Positions 1 through 11,568 of a stretch of DNA of 64,000 nucleotides are shown here, piece by piece. Source of the stretch: Lobosporangium transversale (taxonomy: Eukaryota; Mortierellomycota; Mortierellomycetes; Mortierellales; Mortierellaceae); assembly GCF_002105155.1 (NCBI RefSeq), contig NW_019029026.1:1-64000 (forward strand), written 5' to 3'. The notes beneath the pieces were generated by a model. That model was given only the letters and a program-made list of their open reading frames with translations, was not told where the DNA came from and searched no databases. Both the position numbers and the translations under genes were made by a program. The stretch's first letter is position 1. Every line of letters starts with the position of its first letter.

Positions 1-1688
1 AAAACCGTGATCCGTTCCTGTGCACAGCTCTCATATGACGATGCCCAACGAGTTATCACCACTGGCTCATTGGATCCCAGCATTGAGGTCTTTGGCCAGC
101 CTCGTGAGTTGGTGGAGGAAAATATTAAGGTCTTTTTTGTAAGTTTCAAAAGAAAGAAGAAAGAAAAGCTATTCATGACATGGCAATGTTATCTTGCATG
201 CATGATTTTGTTAGACTATAGCCAAAAGTGACCAACTTGCTCATTTCTCGATTTATGATAGAAATTTTCCCAATTGCTGAGACAAAGGAGGTTTGAGAAT
301 GGTGCTTTGTCCATCAATTCGATTAAATTGTCGTTCGAGACGGATGAGATCCAGAACCCACTCGATGTATCGGTTTATGAACTTAAAGAGAGTAACAGAC
401 TGATTGAAGAATTCATGTTGCTTGCCAATATGAGCGTTGCCAAACAGATCTGTGAGTTCTTCCCCGATCGAGCTCTGTTGCGTCGTCATGAACAACCCCT
501 CGAGAAGCGCATGGCCGACTTTATTCTGCATATGAACAAGATTGGTCTCGATCTAGATGCATCAAGTTCAGGAGCTCTACAGCGGTCATTGGATGCGATC
601 CAGGATCCTGACGTACGCAGGGTTGTCCGTCTATTGATGATTAAGCCCATGCAACGTGCCAAATATGTTTGCAGTGGCATGATTACCCCTGACAAGTACC
701 ACCACTATGCCCTCAATGCACCACTTTATACTCATTTTACTTCGCCTATCCGCCGCTATGCTGATATCATTGTCCACCGCATGTTGGAAGCTTCGCTTGC
801 AGGAGGTAAGTAAGGGTTTTTTTATCTCTCTTTTTTTTTTCTTCTCCCCTTATTGCATTTTTTTTTTTAAAAAAAAAAAATAAAAATAAATTCTTTTTAT
901 GCTTTTCTAAACATGATCTCTCTTTCATTTGATTGCTAATCATAGATTCAAAATTTTACCTGACCAAGGAGCTGTGCCAAAAGAATGCGAATCATTGTAA
1001 CATCAAAAAGGATGCAGCTAAGCTCGCACAGGAGCAAAGTAGCCATGTGTACCTCAGTGTGCTGCTTAAGAACATGACAGAGGCGAATGGAATGGTGATT
1101 CGTGATGCGGTCATTGTTCAGGTACTGGATGCGGCATTCGATGTGCTTGTCCCAGAGTATGGTCTCGAGAAGCGGATTCATATTGATCAACTACCTCTTG
1201 AGCGTCATACTTGGAACAGCAACACAGAAACATTGAGGCTGTATTGGACTAAGGAAGCATTCAAGGCTCCACTGTCAGAGGAAGAGAACGTGGACGACTC
1301 TAATGATGAGAAAAACAATCATCTGTCGTCGTTGCCACATCCTCATGACCATGAAGATATGGATCATCCTGATGTGGCAACGAATGCCTATGATGATGAG
1401 CGCGGACTGTTTGATGATGAGAGTGACTATGAGGACGAAGATGTCGATGATTTTGAGATTGTAGGCACAAAATGTAACGGTGCCCATGCAATCGAGGAGG
1501 ACCAAAGCGAAGATAGCAACGGTGAAGATGACGAGGCGCAGAGACTGACTCGAATTCAGATTTTTGGCCATATCAAGGTCTTGATCACGGCGAATACAAC
1601 CGTCTCGCCTCCTATGATCAAACTGATGGCTATCAATCCATATGCTGACGCTAATGAAGTCAACAGACCCAATGCTGTACAATCATAG
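1..1688 (+). CDS. Dis3L2/Ssd1-family RNB-domain protein, C-terminal part (5' truncated by window edge)
   Basis: Exons 1-138, 262-805 and 946-1688 join in frame with GT-AG borders and end at TAG. The first two exons give the distal part of the RNB (RNase II) fold: EEFMLLANMSVAKQI, ALLRRH and HYALNAPLYTHFTSPIRR, blocks typical of Dis3-like 3'-5' exoribonucleases. The third exon carries the C-terminal S1-like domain (AFDVLVPEYGLEKRIHIDQL). Dis3L2 degrades uridylated RNA in the cytoplasm; fungal Ssd1 has the same fold but lost catalysis and acts as a translational repressor. The catalytic aspartates lie upstream of the window, so the two cannot be told apart here. The S1 domain is split by about 90 acidic residues (1279-1548). 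A short intron with a T11-A12 tract lies at 806-945, and AATAAA-like sequence occurs near 1909. Confidence 0.85.
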
Positions 1689-1764
1689 TCTGCATAAGAT
1701 TGATAACAGATGGGTGTCGTCTTTTTTTTTTTCTCGAAAGCAGAGAATGCTTTTCTCTTACTTG

Positions 1765-1797
<33 letters not shown>

Positions 1798-1857
1798 TTT
1801 CTTTTGATCTCATACCATACATATTCTACTTTTCTTCCTTTTGAATTGATGACCCAT

Positions 1858-1892
<35 letters not shown>

Positions 1893-2439
1893 CTTTGCTT
1901 AATAAACTATTTCGTTGAATGCTCACGAACCAATAAAACAAACAATTAAAAATGATCCAGGGAAACAGATAAATGTCAGTCACTGGGCTCATTTCGCCCA
2001 AAAATTGTGGCTGATAAAAACGATGTCAAGCCAAGAAAGTTGACCTGGCTTTGCTTTATTATTAAGCATGGATATAAAAAGTTTAAGAAATGGTGTGCTT
2101 GCGGGCTCTTCCAAATTTCTTTTTTTTTTTTTACATCCTCCCCATCACTGATCATTTTCATTTCATATCAAGGTAAAAACAAATATAATTTACAAGAATC
2201 TTCAAGTTGTAGACTCAATTGAATTATTGGTATTTGATCATTGCATTCCATAACATTATTTTATTTTGCGTGGTTGCTCAGGATAAACTTGTTCTCGTCA
2301 TTGTTTACAAGGGCATCATTGTATTCAGCAGTACGAATACTGAAAAAACTCTTTTTTTCCTTTTTCATCCTTCTCTGCGTCTTATTCTCCTTCTTCTTTC
2401 TCGACTTCAACACCAGTTTTAGCTTCAGGCACCAATATC
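1689..2439 (+). other. Intergenic region, 3' end of RNB gene and promoter of dioxygenase gene
   Basis: No gene seen. It holds two long poly-T runs (about 1768-1796 and 1863-1892), an AATAAA-like site near 1909 and a T-rich stretch (2341-2410) just before the dioxygenase start. Open frames here are low-complexity poly-Phe or poly-Lys. Confidence 0.6.
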
Positions 2440-3282
2440 ATGACCACTAGCAAGCTTCCTGTCTACTTTATTTCTCATGCAGGTAAGAAATTATAACCTC
2501 GTGGAAAGCTTTTTTTTTTTTTTTTTTTTTTTTCTGACTATAATTCTCGCTTTAATGCATTTTGTCAAAAAGGTCCAAACCAGGCAGTGGATGAATCTGT
2601 GACCGCAGATTTCTTTGCGGAATTGGGCAAGAAGTGGTTATCATTTTCAGAGCCAGCACCAAGTTCGATTTTAGTGATTTCGGGTCATTGGGAAGGAGAA
2701 GAAGGTGTGATTCGAGTGAGGACATCAGAAGAGAATCAATTATATTATGATTTTTATAATTTCCCAGAGTTCATGTATAAGTTACAGTATCCATCCAAGG
2801 GCAGCCCTAAGCTTGCAAACAGAGTTTTGGAGATCCTTGGCAAGGTAATAAACTCGGGAGACAGGCAACGATAATGACAGTGACAATGACAACGATAGGT
2901 TCATGACTAGCTGACTGACAATGTTTACTTATTTATTTATTATCATTGCCTATAGGCAGGCATTAAGGCAGAAGCAGAGACGGAGCGTGGAATTGATCAT
3001 GGTGTATGGGTTCCACTACTAAGGATTTTGCCCAAGCCCGAGATTCCGATTGTACAAATGTCATTAGCGTATATGCGTGGGCAACCAGCAGAGAAGGCGT
3101 TTGCATTCCATTATAAGCTAGGTCAAGCTTTGACCCAATTGCGAGAAGAAAATGTATTGATCGTAGCAAGTGGCACAGCGGTTCATAACCTTCGCGATTT
3201 GGGATTGTATATGCGATCGGGTAAAGTAGCACCCTATGTCGCGCCTTTCGATGCCTTGTTGGACAAGGTTGCTTTAACCGAG

Positions 3283-3317
<35 letters not shown>

Positions 3318-3395
3318 CATTTATCATGTCATATATTGATATGCTGGCGTGTTTAACATTCACAAAAAAAAACTACATTCATGAATTATACTAAA

Positions 3396-3431
<36 letters not shown>

Positions 3432-3654
3432 TGCGCATTGAATACATCCTGAGAAGCCAAAGGAAGCACGCGAGAAAGCAGCGGTGGAAGAGATGGCCAA
3501 GTCACCCCATCTGTATTCTGCTCACCCATCATTGGATCACTTGCTACCATTCCATGTAGCGCTAGGTGCGGCCGGTGAAGACAAAGGAAAAGTCCTACAT
3601 AAGAACTTTATCCTCAGTTTATCAGAGAGTGCCTATTCTTTTGGCGAAAACTAG
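2440..3654 (+). CDS. DODA-type extradiol ring-cleavage dioxygenase (LigB/4,5-DOPA dioxygenase family)
   Basis: Exons 2440-2482, 2573-2844, 2956-3282 and 3454-3654 splice in frame to about 280 residues, the usual size for the family. Family members use a non-haem metal ion to open catechol-type rings with oxygen. Visible hallmarks are the N-terminal FISHAGP, the central ILVISGHWE, GIDHGVWVPL, SGTAVHNLRDLG, and the C-terminal HPSLDHLLPFHVALGAAGE; their histidines are the expected metal and catalytic ligands. The first ATG after the CT-rich promoter was used as start. The last intron (3283-3453) holds an A24 run and a T19-A17 tract. The cytosolic substrate cannot be predicted; DOPA, catechols or other aromatics are all possible. 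Confidence 0.88.
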
Positions 3655-3989
3655 GCTAAAAAAATTGCGCAGTGTTAAATACAAACAAAGGTTCTTTATT
3701 AGAAAATGCAGTTGATATATTTGTACTGAGTATATCAGCCTTTCACTATCCTTGAATACAAATACTTTTTAAGATCACATCCCAAAATCAAAAAAGTTAG
3801 TGTAGCATAGGCAAGGTTCTGTTCATTATGACATGGTGCGGCGTGTTTGTAATTTTGACACATTCGTTGTCATCAAAAAGAATATGTTTTAAAGGTACAA
3901 AGGTCTACAGACAAATGCGCATAGATTTGTCGACTATGTGAGCGCTGTTTTGATTGGAAATAAGATGCACAGAATTGAACACTTAAATA

Positions 3990-4021
<32 letters not shown>

Positions 4022-4064
4022 GAAATTCATCGCCTCTTCTTCTTGTTCATCTTACTCTAACATC
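3655..4064. other. Intergenic region between dioxygenase and GNAT genes
   Basis: No coding potential recognised. An A22 run lies at about 3992-4013 shortly before the next start codon. Confidence 0.6.
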
Positions 4065-5222
4065 ATGATTCCTACAACTGGATCCAATTCTGTACCTCTG
4101 ATCCAATATACACAATTGTCTCCAACTGAGTACTCACAACAGACTCTTGGTGTCAAGAGTGGCATGAGAATTGAGACTGATCAGATTCGGCTTGAGCCTA
4201 TTTTGGTAATGATTTTTTTTTTTTTTGCAATAGACAAATCAGAACGGTTGCAATTATATGTTTTTTAAGCTAGTATGATTGAATTGCTTTGGTGGCTGGT
4301 TTTTAACGGGCGAGACCTGAACTCTCAATTGGCTGCTAGTCTAATACGTTTAAAAAAATTCCTGGGATACATTGTACAGTTTCGACTGTACATGTACCTG
4401 AATCTTCTCACTCACATGCTCTGTTACTGTGGTTTTGCAACCCCAAATTCTTTCTGGTAGCTTGATCGTGATGTTCCAGAGCTATGGAAAGTGTACAAGA
4501 ACCATCCTGAACTTTGGACTTGGATGCCTCATGGTCCGGCGATGACATATGAAGAATTTTATGATGTACAAGCCAAGTTCTGTGCAGCCAAGGATTTCTT
4601 CAACTGGAGTGTATATGTCTCTGCTCCTTCTTCTGCCCAGTCCGATGAAGGAGTCAGCATCAAGGAGGAAGAGGAGAAGAAGGAGAAGGAGAAGAAAAAG
4701 TGGGTACTGTGTGGATCGATCTGTCTATTGGATATTTCATTGCCGTTCCGTCGGTTTGAAGTAGGCAGTATCTGGTTTCATCCTTCAGTTCATGGAACGT
4801 TTGTAGTATTGGAAACGACATATGCATTGTTGAGGTTCTCGTTTGAGCAGTTGCAGGCTGGACGAGTGCAATGGAAGACTCATTTCAAGAACATTGCTTC
4901 TCAAAAGGCTGCCGTTAAATTAGGATTTGATCTGGATGGAATACATCGAAAGCATATGATCCATATGGATGGGACATGGCGTCATACGTATTATTATTCC
5001 ATAACCGATGATGACTGGTTTGGACGAGAGGAAGAGACAGTGGATGGCAGGCCTAATCTGGATGTTGCAGCAGCAGCAGCAGCATTGATTTCTGAGGGCA
5101 TGAATGATGGTCAAGCGACATCGAAGGGAAGGCAGCATCGGTTGGAGCAATTGATGGCAAGCCGTAAAAATGAAGGCAAAGCCTTACCCGCAACTATTGC
5201 TCTTGGTAAGGCGTTGGTATGA
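4065..5222 (+). CDS. GNAT-family N-acetyltransferase (RimJ/RimL-like)
   Basis: Exons 4065-4205 and 4461-5222 join in frame to about 300 residues. After a 30-residue lead, IRLEPIL-DRDVPELWKVY is the start typical of the Acetyltransf_3 branch, and the acetyl-CoA binding region is seen as HFKNIASQKAAVKLGF followed by GIHRKHMIHMDGTWRHTYYYS, matching the family pattern of strand, loop and final aromatic strand. Such enzymes move an acetyl group from acetyl-CoA to an amine; the acceptor here is unknown. A lysine/glutamate-rich loop (about 4652-4700) and an alanine run from a CAG-type repeat (5068-5084) are insertions. Transcription likely ends near AATAAA at about 5357. The N-terminal ATG is the only one in frame in exon 1. 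Confidence 0.8.
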
Positions 5223-5709
5223 AATGGGATGGCTTGGTGGCGAAAACTGTACCTCGAAATCTCCCGAACGGACAAAATGTGAAAGCAAGGTGACCATGCT
5301 CTGACAGTATAGATCAAGATGGGTATATAGATATGCTTTCTCACCCATTTGCTCAAATAAAGAATAAAGACAAATGATATTAGCTCTTTCTCACAGCATA
5401 TTCAGAGTAGTAGGGTTGCGCCCAACTCTTTTATTTAGTCTATTGGCCGTGTGATCAAATGTGTAAATGTCTCTTGTGAGAAAAGTGTTTTTTTTTTTTT
5501 TTTTTTTTTTTCCACGGTTTACACTTTACATTTCATTCTTCACTTTTCACTCTTCATTCTCTACTACTCTCCACTCTACTCTCCACTCTACTCTCTACTT
5601 TCAACTCTTTACTTTTTATTCTCCACTCTCCACTCTCCACTGTCCATTTACTTCTTTCTCCTCATTCTTATTACTTTTTTATCATTATTTTTATTACTTA
5701 GTCTTAACA
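5223..5709 (+). promoter_or_regulatory. Promoter/5' leader of the ACSF2-like gene
   Basis: The upstream GNAT gene ends near the AATAAAG sites at 5357-5368. A T23 run follows at about 5488-5510, then a CT-rich repeat (5562-5644) running up to the start codon of the acyl-CoA synthetase. An open frame across it (from 5467) is low complexity and not believed to be translated. Confidence 0.5.
5562..5644 (+). repeat. ACTCTCC/ACTCTAC-type pyrimidine repeat upstream of the ACSF2-like start
   Basis: Imperfect tandem copies of ACTCTCC, ACTCTAC and ACTTTC cover this stretch and stop about 65 bases before the ATG. The same motif, read on the other strand, lies just before the start of the mitochondrial carrier gene (12290-12389). 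Confidence 0.75.
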
Positions 5710-8083
5710 ATGATCATGGTTTCTTCTGCTTCAAGGGTTTTTGCACGCCAGCAACGGCCCTTGCTACTTCCGAAACGCCTCATTTCACTTGCTCAGACCA
5801 AAGCTAACGACGGCCCCAATATCTTTTCTGACGCTACAAAGCCTAAAATGTCATATGTCCGAGGTGCAGATGACAATATAAAACCACTGTGTGAAGAACC
5901 CATTGGAACTTACTGGGACAGGATTGTTGATCGTCATGGAGATAAACTCGGATTGGTGGTCAAGCATGAAGAGAATCTGCACTGGTCTTTTCGTCAATTC
6001 GGAGAGCAAGTCGATAGCCTCTGTAGAGGCTTGTATGCCGCTGGTCTGCGAAAGGGCGACCGCATAGCGTATGAATCTTCCTTTTTGCAAATGTTCACAG
6101 AAGCAAAAGATTAATTGTATTGACCAAATTTCTCTCGATGTCCAACCCAATGAATGGTCGTGGGTATATTTATAAAATAGTGTTTGGATGCCAAACAATA
6201 GTGCATGGGCAACTCTGCAGTATGCCACTGCGAAATCAGGCATTGTCCTTGTGACTCTCAACCCTGCGTAAGTCTTCTTTGTGGAGTTGTTAAGACTTTT
6301 CAGACTATTTATCTCCGCTCCGTCTGTTTAAAGTGCATTTATATTTATAATATTTTTTATTTGTTAGATATCGTAAACAAGAACTGTTGCAGACACTAGC
6401 GCTGGTTCAGTGCAAGTCGCTTGTCTTTGTACCAGGTCTTAAGTCCTCGAATTACAGTCAGATGCTTTTGGAACTCTTCCCAGAACTCGAGTTTCAGTCT
6501 CCAAATGAACTCTCAACTGCCAGTCTTCCTACGCTTCGACAGGTCATCATTGTCAACAATCGGACCAATATGCCTGAGACAGCCCGTATGAGAGGCTTGA
6601 CAAAGTTTGAGGATCTTTTGGTCAGGAATAAATCTACAGCCTTAGATGACGCCTTAAAACACGAAAGGCTTGCTATCAGCAACAGAGACATCATCAACTT
6701 GCAATTCACCAGTGGCACCACAGGACTCCCAAAGTAAGCAAGCAAAAAAAAAAAAAAAAAAAAAAAAAGAGAGAAGAATGTAAAGTGATTGTTTTGTTTA
6801 TATTTTACTAACTTGAGCTACACAATATACATTGCTTTAAGGGCTGTATCTTTGTCTCATCGTAATATTCTGAATAATGGCATCGCCATTGGCGATAATA
6901 TGAAGTTGACAGAGAATGATTTGCTCTGCTGCCCTGTACCTCTGTTCCACTGCTTTGGTCTGGTCTTATCCAGTTTGGCTGCCATGACCCATGGAGCAGG
7001 CATCATCTATCCCTCCGAGATTTTTAATGCAGAGGCTACATTGAGAGCTGTCTCAGAAGAGCGGGCCACAGCTCTTCATGGTGTGCCCACAATGTTCCTA
7101 GAAGAGCTGAATCACCCCAATTTTAATCAATACGACCTTTCTTCCTTACGGACGGGTATCGCAGCTGGCTCTCCTGTCCCAATCGAAGTCATGAAGAATG
7201 TGCAGTCAAAGATGCGTCTTCGTGATATCACCATCTGCTATGGTATGACCGAGACTTCGCCTGTGACCTTCATGACTCTCACGACGGATGCTATCACGGA
7301 TCGATGCGAGACTGTTGGTCGCGTCATGTCGCACGTTGAGGCAAAAGATATGATGCAGCTTTTCCATTTTGCTATGGACAAACAAATAAATTAAAGAGTG
7401 TCATTTTGTGTAAATAGATAGCTAGATTAATGGTCTATTATATGGATGTTTAATCTCATAGTTGTTGATCCTGAGACGGGTGAAACGTTGCCTGTGGGCT
7501 ACTCAGGAGAGTTGTGCACACGTGGCTATGGTACTATGGAGGGTGGATATTGGCAAAACAAGGCCCAGACGGACGCGGCTGTGGATGCTGAAGGCTGGAT
7601 GCATACTGGAGACACTGCCATTTTGGACGACCGAGGCTTCTGCAAAATTAATGGCCGTATTAAGGACTTAGGTAATGTTACAAATAATGGATGAGTTGAA
7701 GATCTTTTACACATGAAATTAATATGTTTATTTGTTATTTCTGTTAAATGACTGCAATCATAGTGATCCGTGGAGGTGAAAAGATTCATCCAGTGGAAGT
7801 TGAGAACTGTCTGTTCGAACATGAGGGTATCAAGAATGTATCAGTGATTGGAGTTCCAGATTCACGATTTGGAGAACAGGTCTGTGCCTGGATTGTGACC
7901 AAACCTGGACATGAGGTGACTTTGGAGGACATACGAAAGTTTTGTGAGGGTAAGATTGCACACTACAAGATCCCACGATATGTGATTGTGGTAGAAGAAC
8001 AAGATGTTCCGAAAACACTCTCTGGCAAGATCCAGAAGAATTTAATGAAAGAACGGTCCAAGAACCTGCTGGCGTTGGAATAG
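5710..8083 (+). CDS. Mitochondrial medium-chain acyl-CoA synthetase, ACSF2-like
   Basis: Exons 5710-6068, 6181-6267, 6368-6733, 6842-7347, 7462-7671 and 7764-8083 give about 615 residues. The ANL-family motifs are intact: the P-loop [55 protein letters not shown], and the C-terminal catalytic-lysine region SGKIQK. The layout matches animal ACSF2, which activates medium-chain fatty acids with ATP and CoA. The first 25 residues are rich in Arg, Ser and Leu without acid, as in a mitochondrial presequence. All splice sites are GT-AG except intron 4 (7348-7461), which would need an AT-AG pair. If that intron is not removed, the protein stops after 16 extra residues (TAA 7392-7394). AATAA repeats at 8092-8114 may serve polyadenylation. 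Confidence 0.88.
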
Positions 8084-8615
8084 ATCCGACTAGAATAAAA
8101 TAAAATAAAATAAAAACGCCAAGATAACGACTGATCTTAGTTTAGATTAAAGTGAGCAAAGAAAGCAAAGAAAGCAAAGAAAACATCATTTGTTGGAAAT
8201 TGTGCCTGTCCTGTTCAAGTTAAACAGCAGTCGACAATCGGTCAACTTCATCTTTTTTTTTTTTTTTTTTTTTTTTTTCTTGCTCAGCCAACGGTCGCCC
8301 CGCACACACGCCAATGATCTATTTTTAGGGGACGAAGAAAACCTTTCATCTGTCATCCTTCGGCTTACTCACTATCTCCTTGTCGTCATCTCTTTTTTCG
8401 TTCATTCGTTCATTTCCTTCATTCTCTTTCTTCTTTCCTCTTTCTCTTTTTCTTTTGAATTACCCTTCTCTCTCCCTCACTCTCTTTTTCGCCTTTGTCT
8501 CTTTCCACCTTTCTCTCTTTCTTCTGCATCACCAATATTTCCAGGACTTCACAGGACTTTGACAGGAATAAGGAATACTTTCAGCATTAAATAACTATAT
8601 ACAATCATTAGATCC
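8084..8615 (+). other. Intergenic region with CT-rich promoter of the next gene
   Basis: It holds an AATAA pentamer repeat (8092-8114), three copies of a GCAAAGAAA nonamer (8155-8181), a T26 run (8253-8278) and a strongly CT-rich 8370-8530 leader. The open frame from 8190 is a low-complexity Phe/Ser/Leu shadow. Confidence 0.55.
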
Positions 8616-9974
8616 ATGACAGCATCCAGGACTATCAAACTCTCCCTCTTCGTCTTCTTATTCTCCACGGCCATTCAGCCTGCTATTACTCAAGGAGTAC
8701 CGGATCCTATCATAGAGACCTGTCTCAGTGTTGGCTGCAGCACTACAGCCAAGCTCTTAGAGCCCTGTGGTGGAGGAGCCACCAACTCGTCACTTCAACA
8801 AAACTTTGTCTACACTGTGACGCCCGTATTGGGCTCTTGTGAGTGTAATTCTCAGTTCTTCAATGCCTTCTCTCAATGTCTGTCCTGCATTGCCTCTCAA
8901 GCAAAATCAAGACCCACGATTGACAATCAACAAAACTGGGTGGCGGACTGTAAAACCTATGGGTTCAACTTCACAAATGAACCTCTTCCCAATTATGTTG
9001 CCCCTATTGGTGGGCCCGATCCTTCAAAAGGCGGATTGGCTGGAGGAGCAATTGCAGGAATTGTGATTGCAGTTTTGGCGGCTGTGGGAGCGATTGCTGC
9101 GGGATTCTTCTTGTTTAGAAACAAGAGGAGACGTACAAAGGGTGGTATTTTTGAACGGCCTTACTCTGCTGCGAACACGGACAATGATGGATATGAATCA
9201 ACACCATCGCAGCCTTCGTTCAATACTTATACCAACTACAACAATGCTGGCTATCCTGATAATCATAATTATTCAGGTGGCTACTCGGATGACCCGGATC
9301 AGTCGTATTACAACAATAACAACTACAACAACAACTTTAATCAACAACAGCAATTATATAGCTCTGGTCAGAACGATGAGCCCATTATGATGGAGAATCT
9401 CCAGCATAGCACTTACATTTCTCCACCTGCACCTATGACGAACGAGGCCGTAGCTGCGGTCACAGCCGCTGCCGGAGGGACAAGCGGTCTTAGTCCTCTA
9501 GGCTCACCTAGACCTTCTGATCAATATCCTCAGAGTTTAAGGAGCAAGAATAACATCTGGGGCGAGAATCGTCAACATGAATACAGTTCAGACTTGGTTT
9601 CGACCAATCAGGCGCTCCATAACGATAAAGCTGTTTATGACGAAGCCGAAGAGCTGGAGCCACCTCGTGCGCGTGACAGATTCCAGAACGACCGAGATGA
9701 TTACACGAACCGTCGATCGTTGACGCCACCCCGAGCCAACATGCAATCGTATAGAGATGAATTTCAGAGACCCAGCTTTGACAGAGAACCCCGACGTAAT
9801 AGCGGCTCTGAACGCGGTTCAGTCACGGGTTTGAATCTGACGTCTCGTCCTATTCCAAGTGGTCTTGCAAGTGGTCCTATCACAGGTTATGACAGCAATG
9901 ATGAAGATAGTCCTGAGAATGCTCGTCGTCGTCGAGCTGCGGAGCTGTTCTCTGCAGAGGGTACACGACGATGA
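8616..9974 (+). CDS. Secreted-type single-pass membrane protein with Cys-rich ectodomain and disordered tail
   Basis: Single exon, 452 residues. It starts with a signal peptide (residues 1-26, hydrophobic LSLFVFLFS core, cut likely near ITQG). The ectodomain of about 110 residues has roughly nine cysteines, including VGCSTTAK, SCECNSQF and QCLSCI. One glycine/alanine-rich membrane helix follows (about 139-168), then a basic stop-transfer RNKRRR. The roughly 280-residue cytoplasmic tail is disordered, with Asn/Tyr/Gln-rich repeats (NYNNAGY, NNNNYNNNF) and proline/serine/arginine patches. Layout resembles fungal cell-surface sensors of the Mid2/WSC or SKG6/AXL2 type, but I recognise no named family. 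A surface anchoring or signalling role is only an inference. Confidence 0.85.
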   Translation: MTASRTIKLSLFVFLFSTAIQPAITQGVPDPIIETCLSVGCSTTAKLLEPCGGGATNSSLQQNFVYTVTPVLGSCECNSQFFNAFSQCLSCIASQAKSRPTIDNQQNWVADCKTYGFNFTNEPLPNYVAPIGGPDPSKGGLAGGAIAGIVIAVLAAVGAIAAGFFLFRNKRRRTKGGIFERPYSAANTDNDGYESTPSQPSFNTYTNYNNAGYPDNHNYSGGYSDDPDQSYYNNNNYNNNFNQQQQLYSSGQNDEPIMMENLQHSTYISPPAPMTNEAVAAVTAAAGGTSGLSPLGSPRPSDQYPQSLRSKNNIWGENRQHEYSSDLVSTNQALHNDKAVYDEAEELEPPRARDRFQNDRDDYTNRRSLTPPRANMQSYRDEFQRPSFDREPRRNSGSERGSVTGLNLTSRPIPSGLASGPITGYDSNDEDSPENARRRRAAELFSAEGTRR

Positions 9975-10351
9975 AGAATCACTCATTACCACCATATCAT
10001 ACATCAACAGGACAAAAATACTAACTCACTCCATCCCCCCATCAAAACATTCATGTGCATGCATGGGAAGCCCTTTTTTTGCCGTTCACGTTATCCATTA
10101 AATCACCCCTTTTTCCTCATTTTTACCCTTCAGCTTCAGATTTTGTATACATTTAATAAAGACACTCACACTTTAAAAGATGGGAAGTTAACTCATCCAG
10201 AGACATTGCCGAAGGGTATATTTGATATAATACGAAATCTATATAATTGAGATAGGTACACTGAGCTTGTCATGATAATAATATGCTTTTTTCTTTCTTT
10301 CTTTCGATCCATTTCTACATGTGTCAACACTGACTCTTTTTTTTTAAATTC
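9975..10351. other. Convergent 3' region between membrane protein and mitochondrial carrier
   Basis: No gene seen. AATAAA at about 10155 may be the + strand polyadenylation signal. The region separates two genes transcribed toward each other. Confidence 0.6.
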
Positions 10352-11372
10352 TTATTCGTCAATCTTCCTGAGCCATCGCATGATCAATTCGAACGAGGTA
10401 AGCGCACAGGCATTTGTTGGGAATGCACGGAGCAAGCATGGCACAAACCCTAAGTTGAAAAAAATAATATATAAATATATCAGTCATCATACTCTCTCTA
10501 TGATGAGCTCATTATTGTTTGTTGAATACTTATTATTATTATTATTAAAAAAAATACCTCTGTAGAATCCCCTGAGTCCTTCTGTCTTGTACACATGCTT
10601 GAAACAACTGACGATGGTTGGAAAGGGCGGGTTCTTGACGTCGGGTTGAGTCATGATTTTGTTTTTGACCACATCTATGAGTAATTTAAACAAAACCCTG
10701 TCAAAATCGTATACCATCTTTCAAAGTCAAGCTTGTTTGGCTGTAGTCCTGTTTATCTGATTATTTTTTTTTTTTCTTTTTTTTTAATCTTTTTACCACA
10801 AGGGAAAGCAAAAACCCAGAAAGTATTGGCACCGAGTCCTCCTGCCCAAAAGTTGATGGCTGCCTCGGACATGTTGGTTCTCTTGCGGAATTCAGCGGCG
10901 AATATCTAAACACAGAATTTTAGAAGTGATATGATAAGCATTTGTATGTATATATTTGCAATATAAAAAAACAACAGGGGGATCAGGCGACAGTATCCAA
11001 ACATGCCTCGTAACTGCTCCACCACATGAAAAACCAGCTTCGGAACCAGAGCGTTGCCACCAATCCCTTCCAGAGCCCAGTGACCCCATTGTTCTTGATC
11101 TAGTAGATAATCATTCCATAAAAAAAGTAGGTTTAATGACATGTCAATTGAAGAAACACAATAAGATAAAAATTAATCAACCCGCTGTTTACCAACTGTC
11201 TAGCACAGTCAATAGGCCCATTATAAAGCTTCGTCTTGGCATCGTATTGGACCTGAAGACGAGCCTTGACGTGTTCGATAGGCGCTGCAAGAAATGAGAC
11301 AGTAACTCCAGCGCCTTTCATATATAAATGAAAGTCATGATGAGGTTAGTAAACTTCATTCAATTAATCAGA

Positions 11373-11403
<31 letters not shown>

Positions 11404-11522
11404 TTTCCTATTCACGTCTTTTTTTACCAATGCCAGCAAGACCATTATAGAATGGTGTCAGTTTAACGTTAGGGTCTCCTCCTTGTAGCATCAGTTTGTA
11501 GTATGATAGAGATCCAAGCCTA

Positions 11523-11568
<46 letters not shown>

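Noticed and set aside
8190-8594. 134-codon frame upstream of the membrane protein gene
   Set aside because: Low-complexity Phe/Leu/Ser translation of a poly-T run and CT-rich leader; overlaps the likely promoter.
9067-9390. 107-codon frame rich in Ile/Thr/Met overlapping the membrane protein gene
   Set aside because: It is a shadow frame of the Asn/Tyr repeat region of the real gene, with no independent start context.
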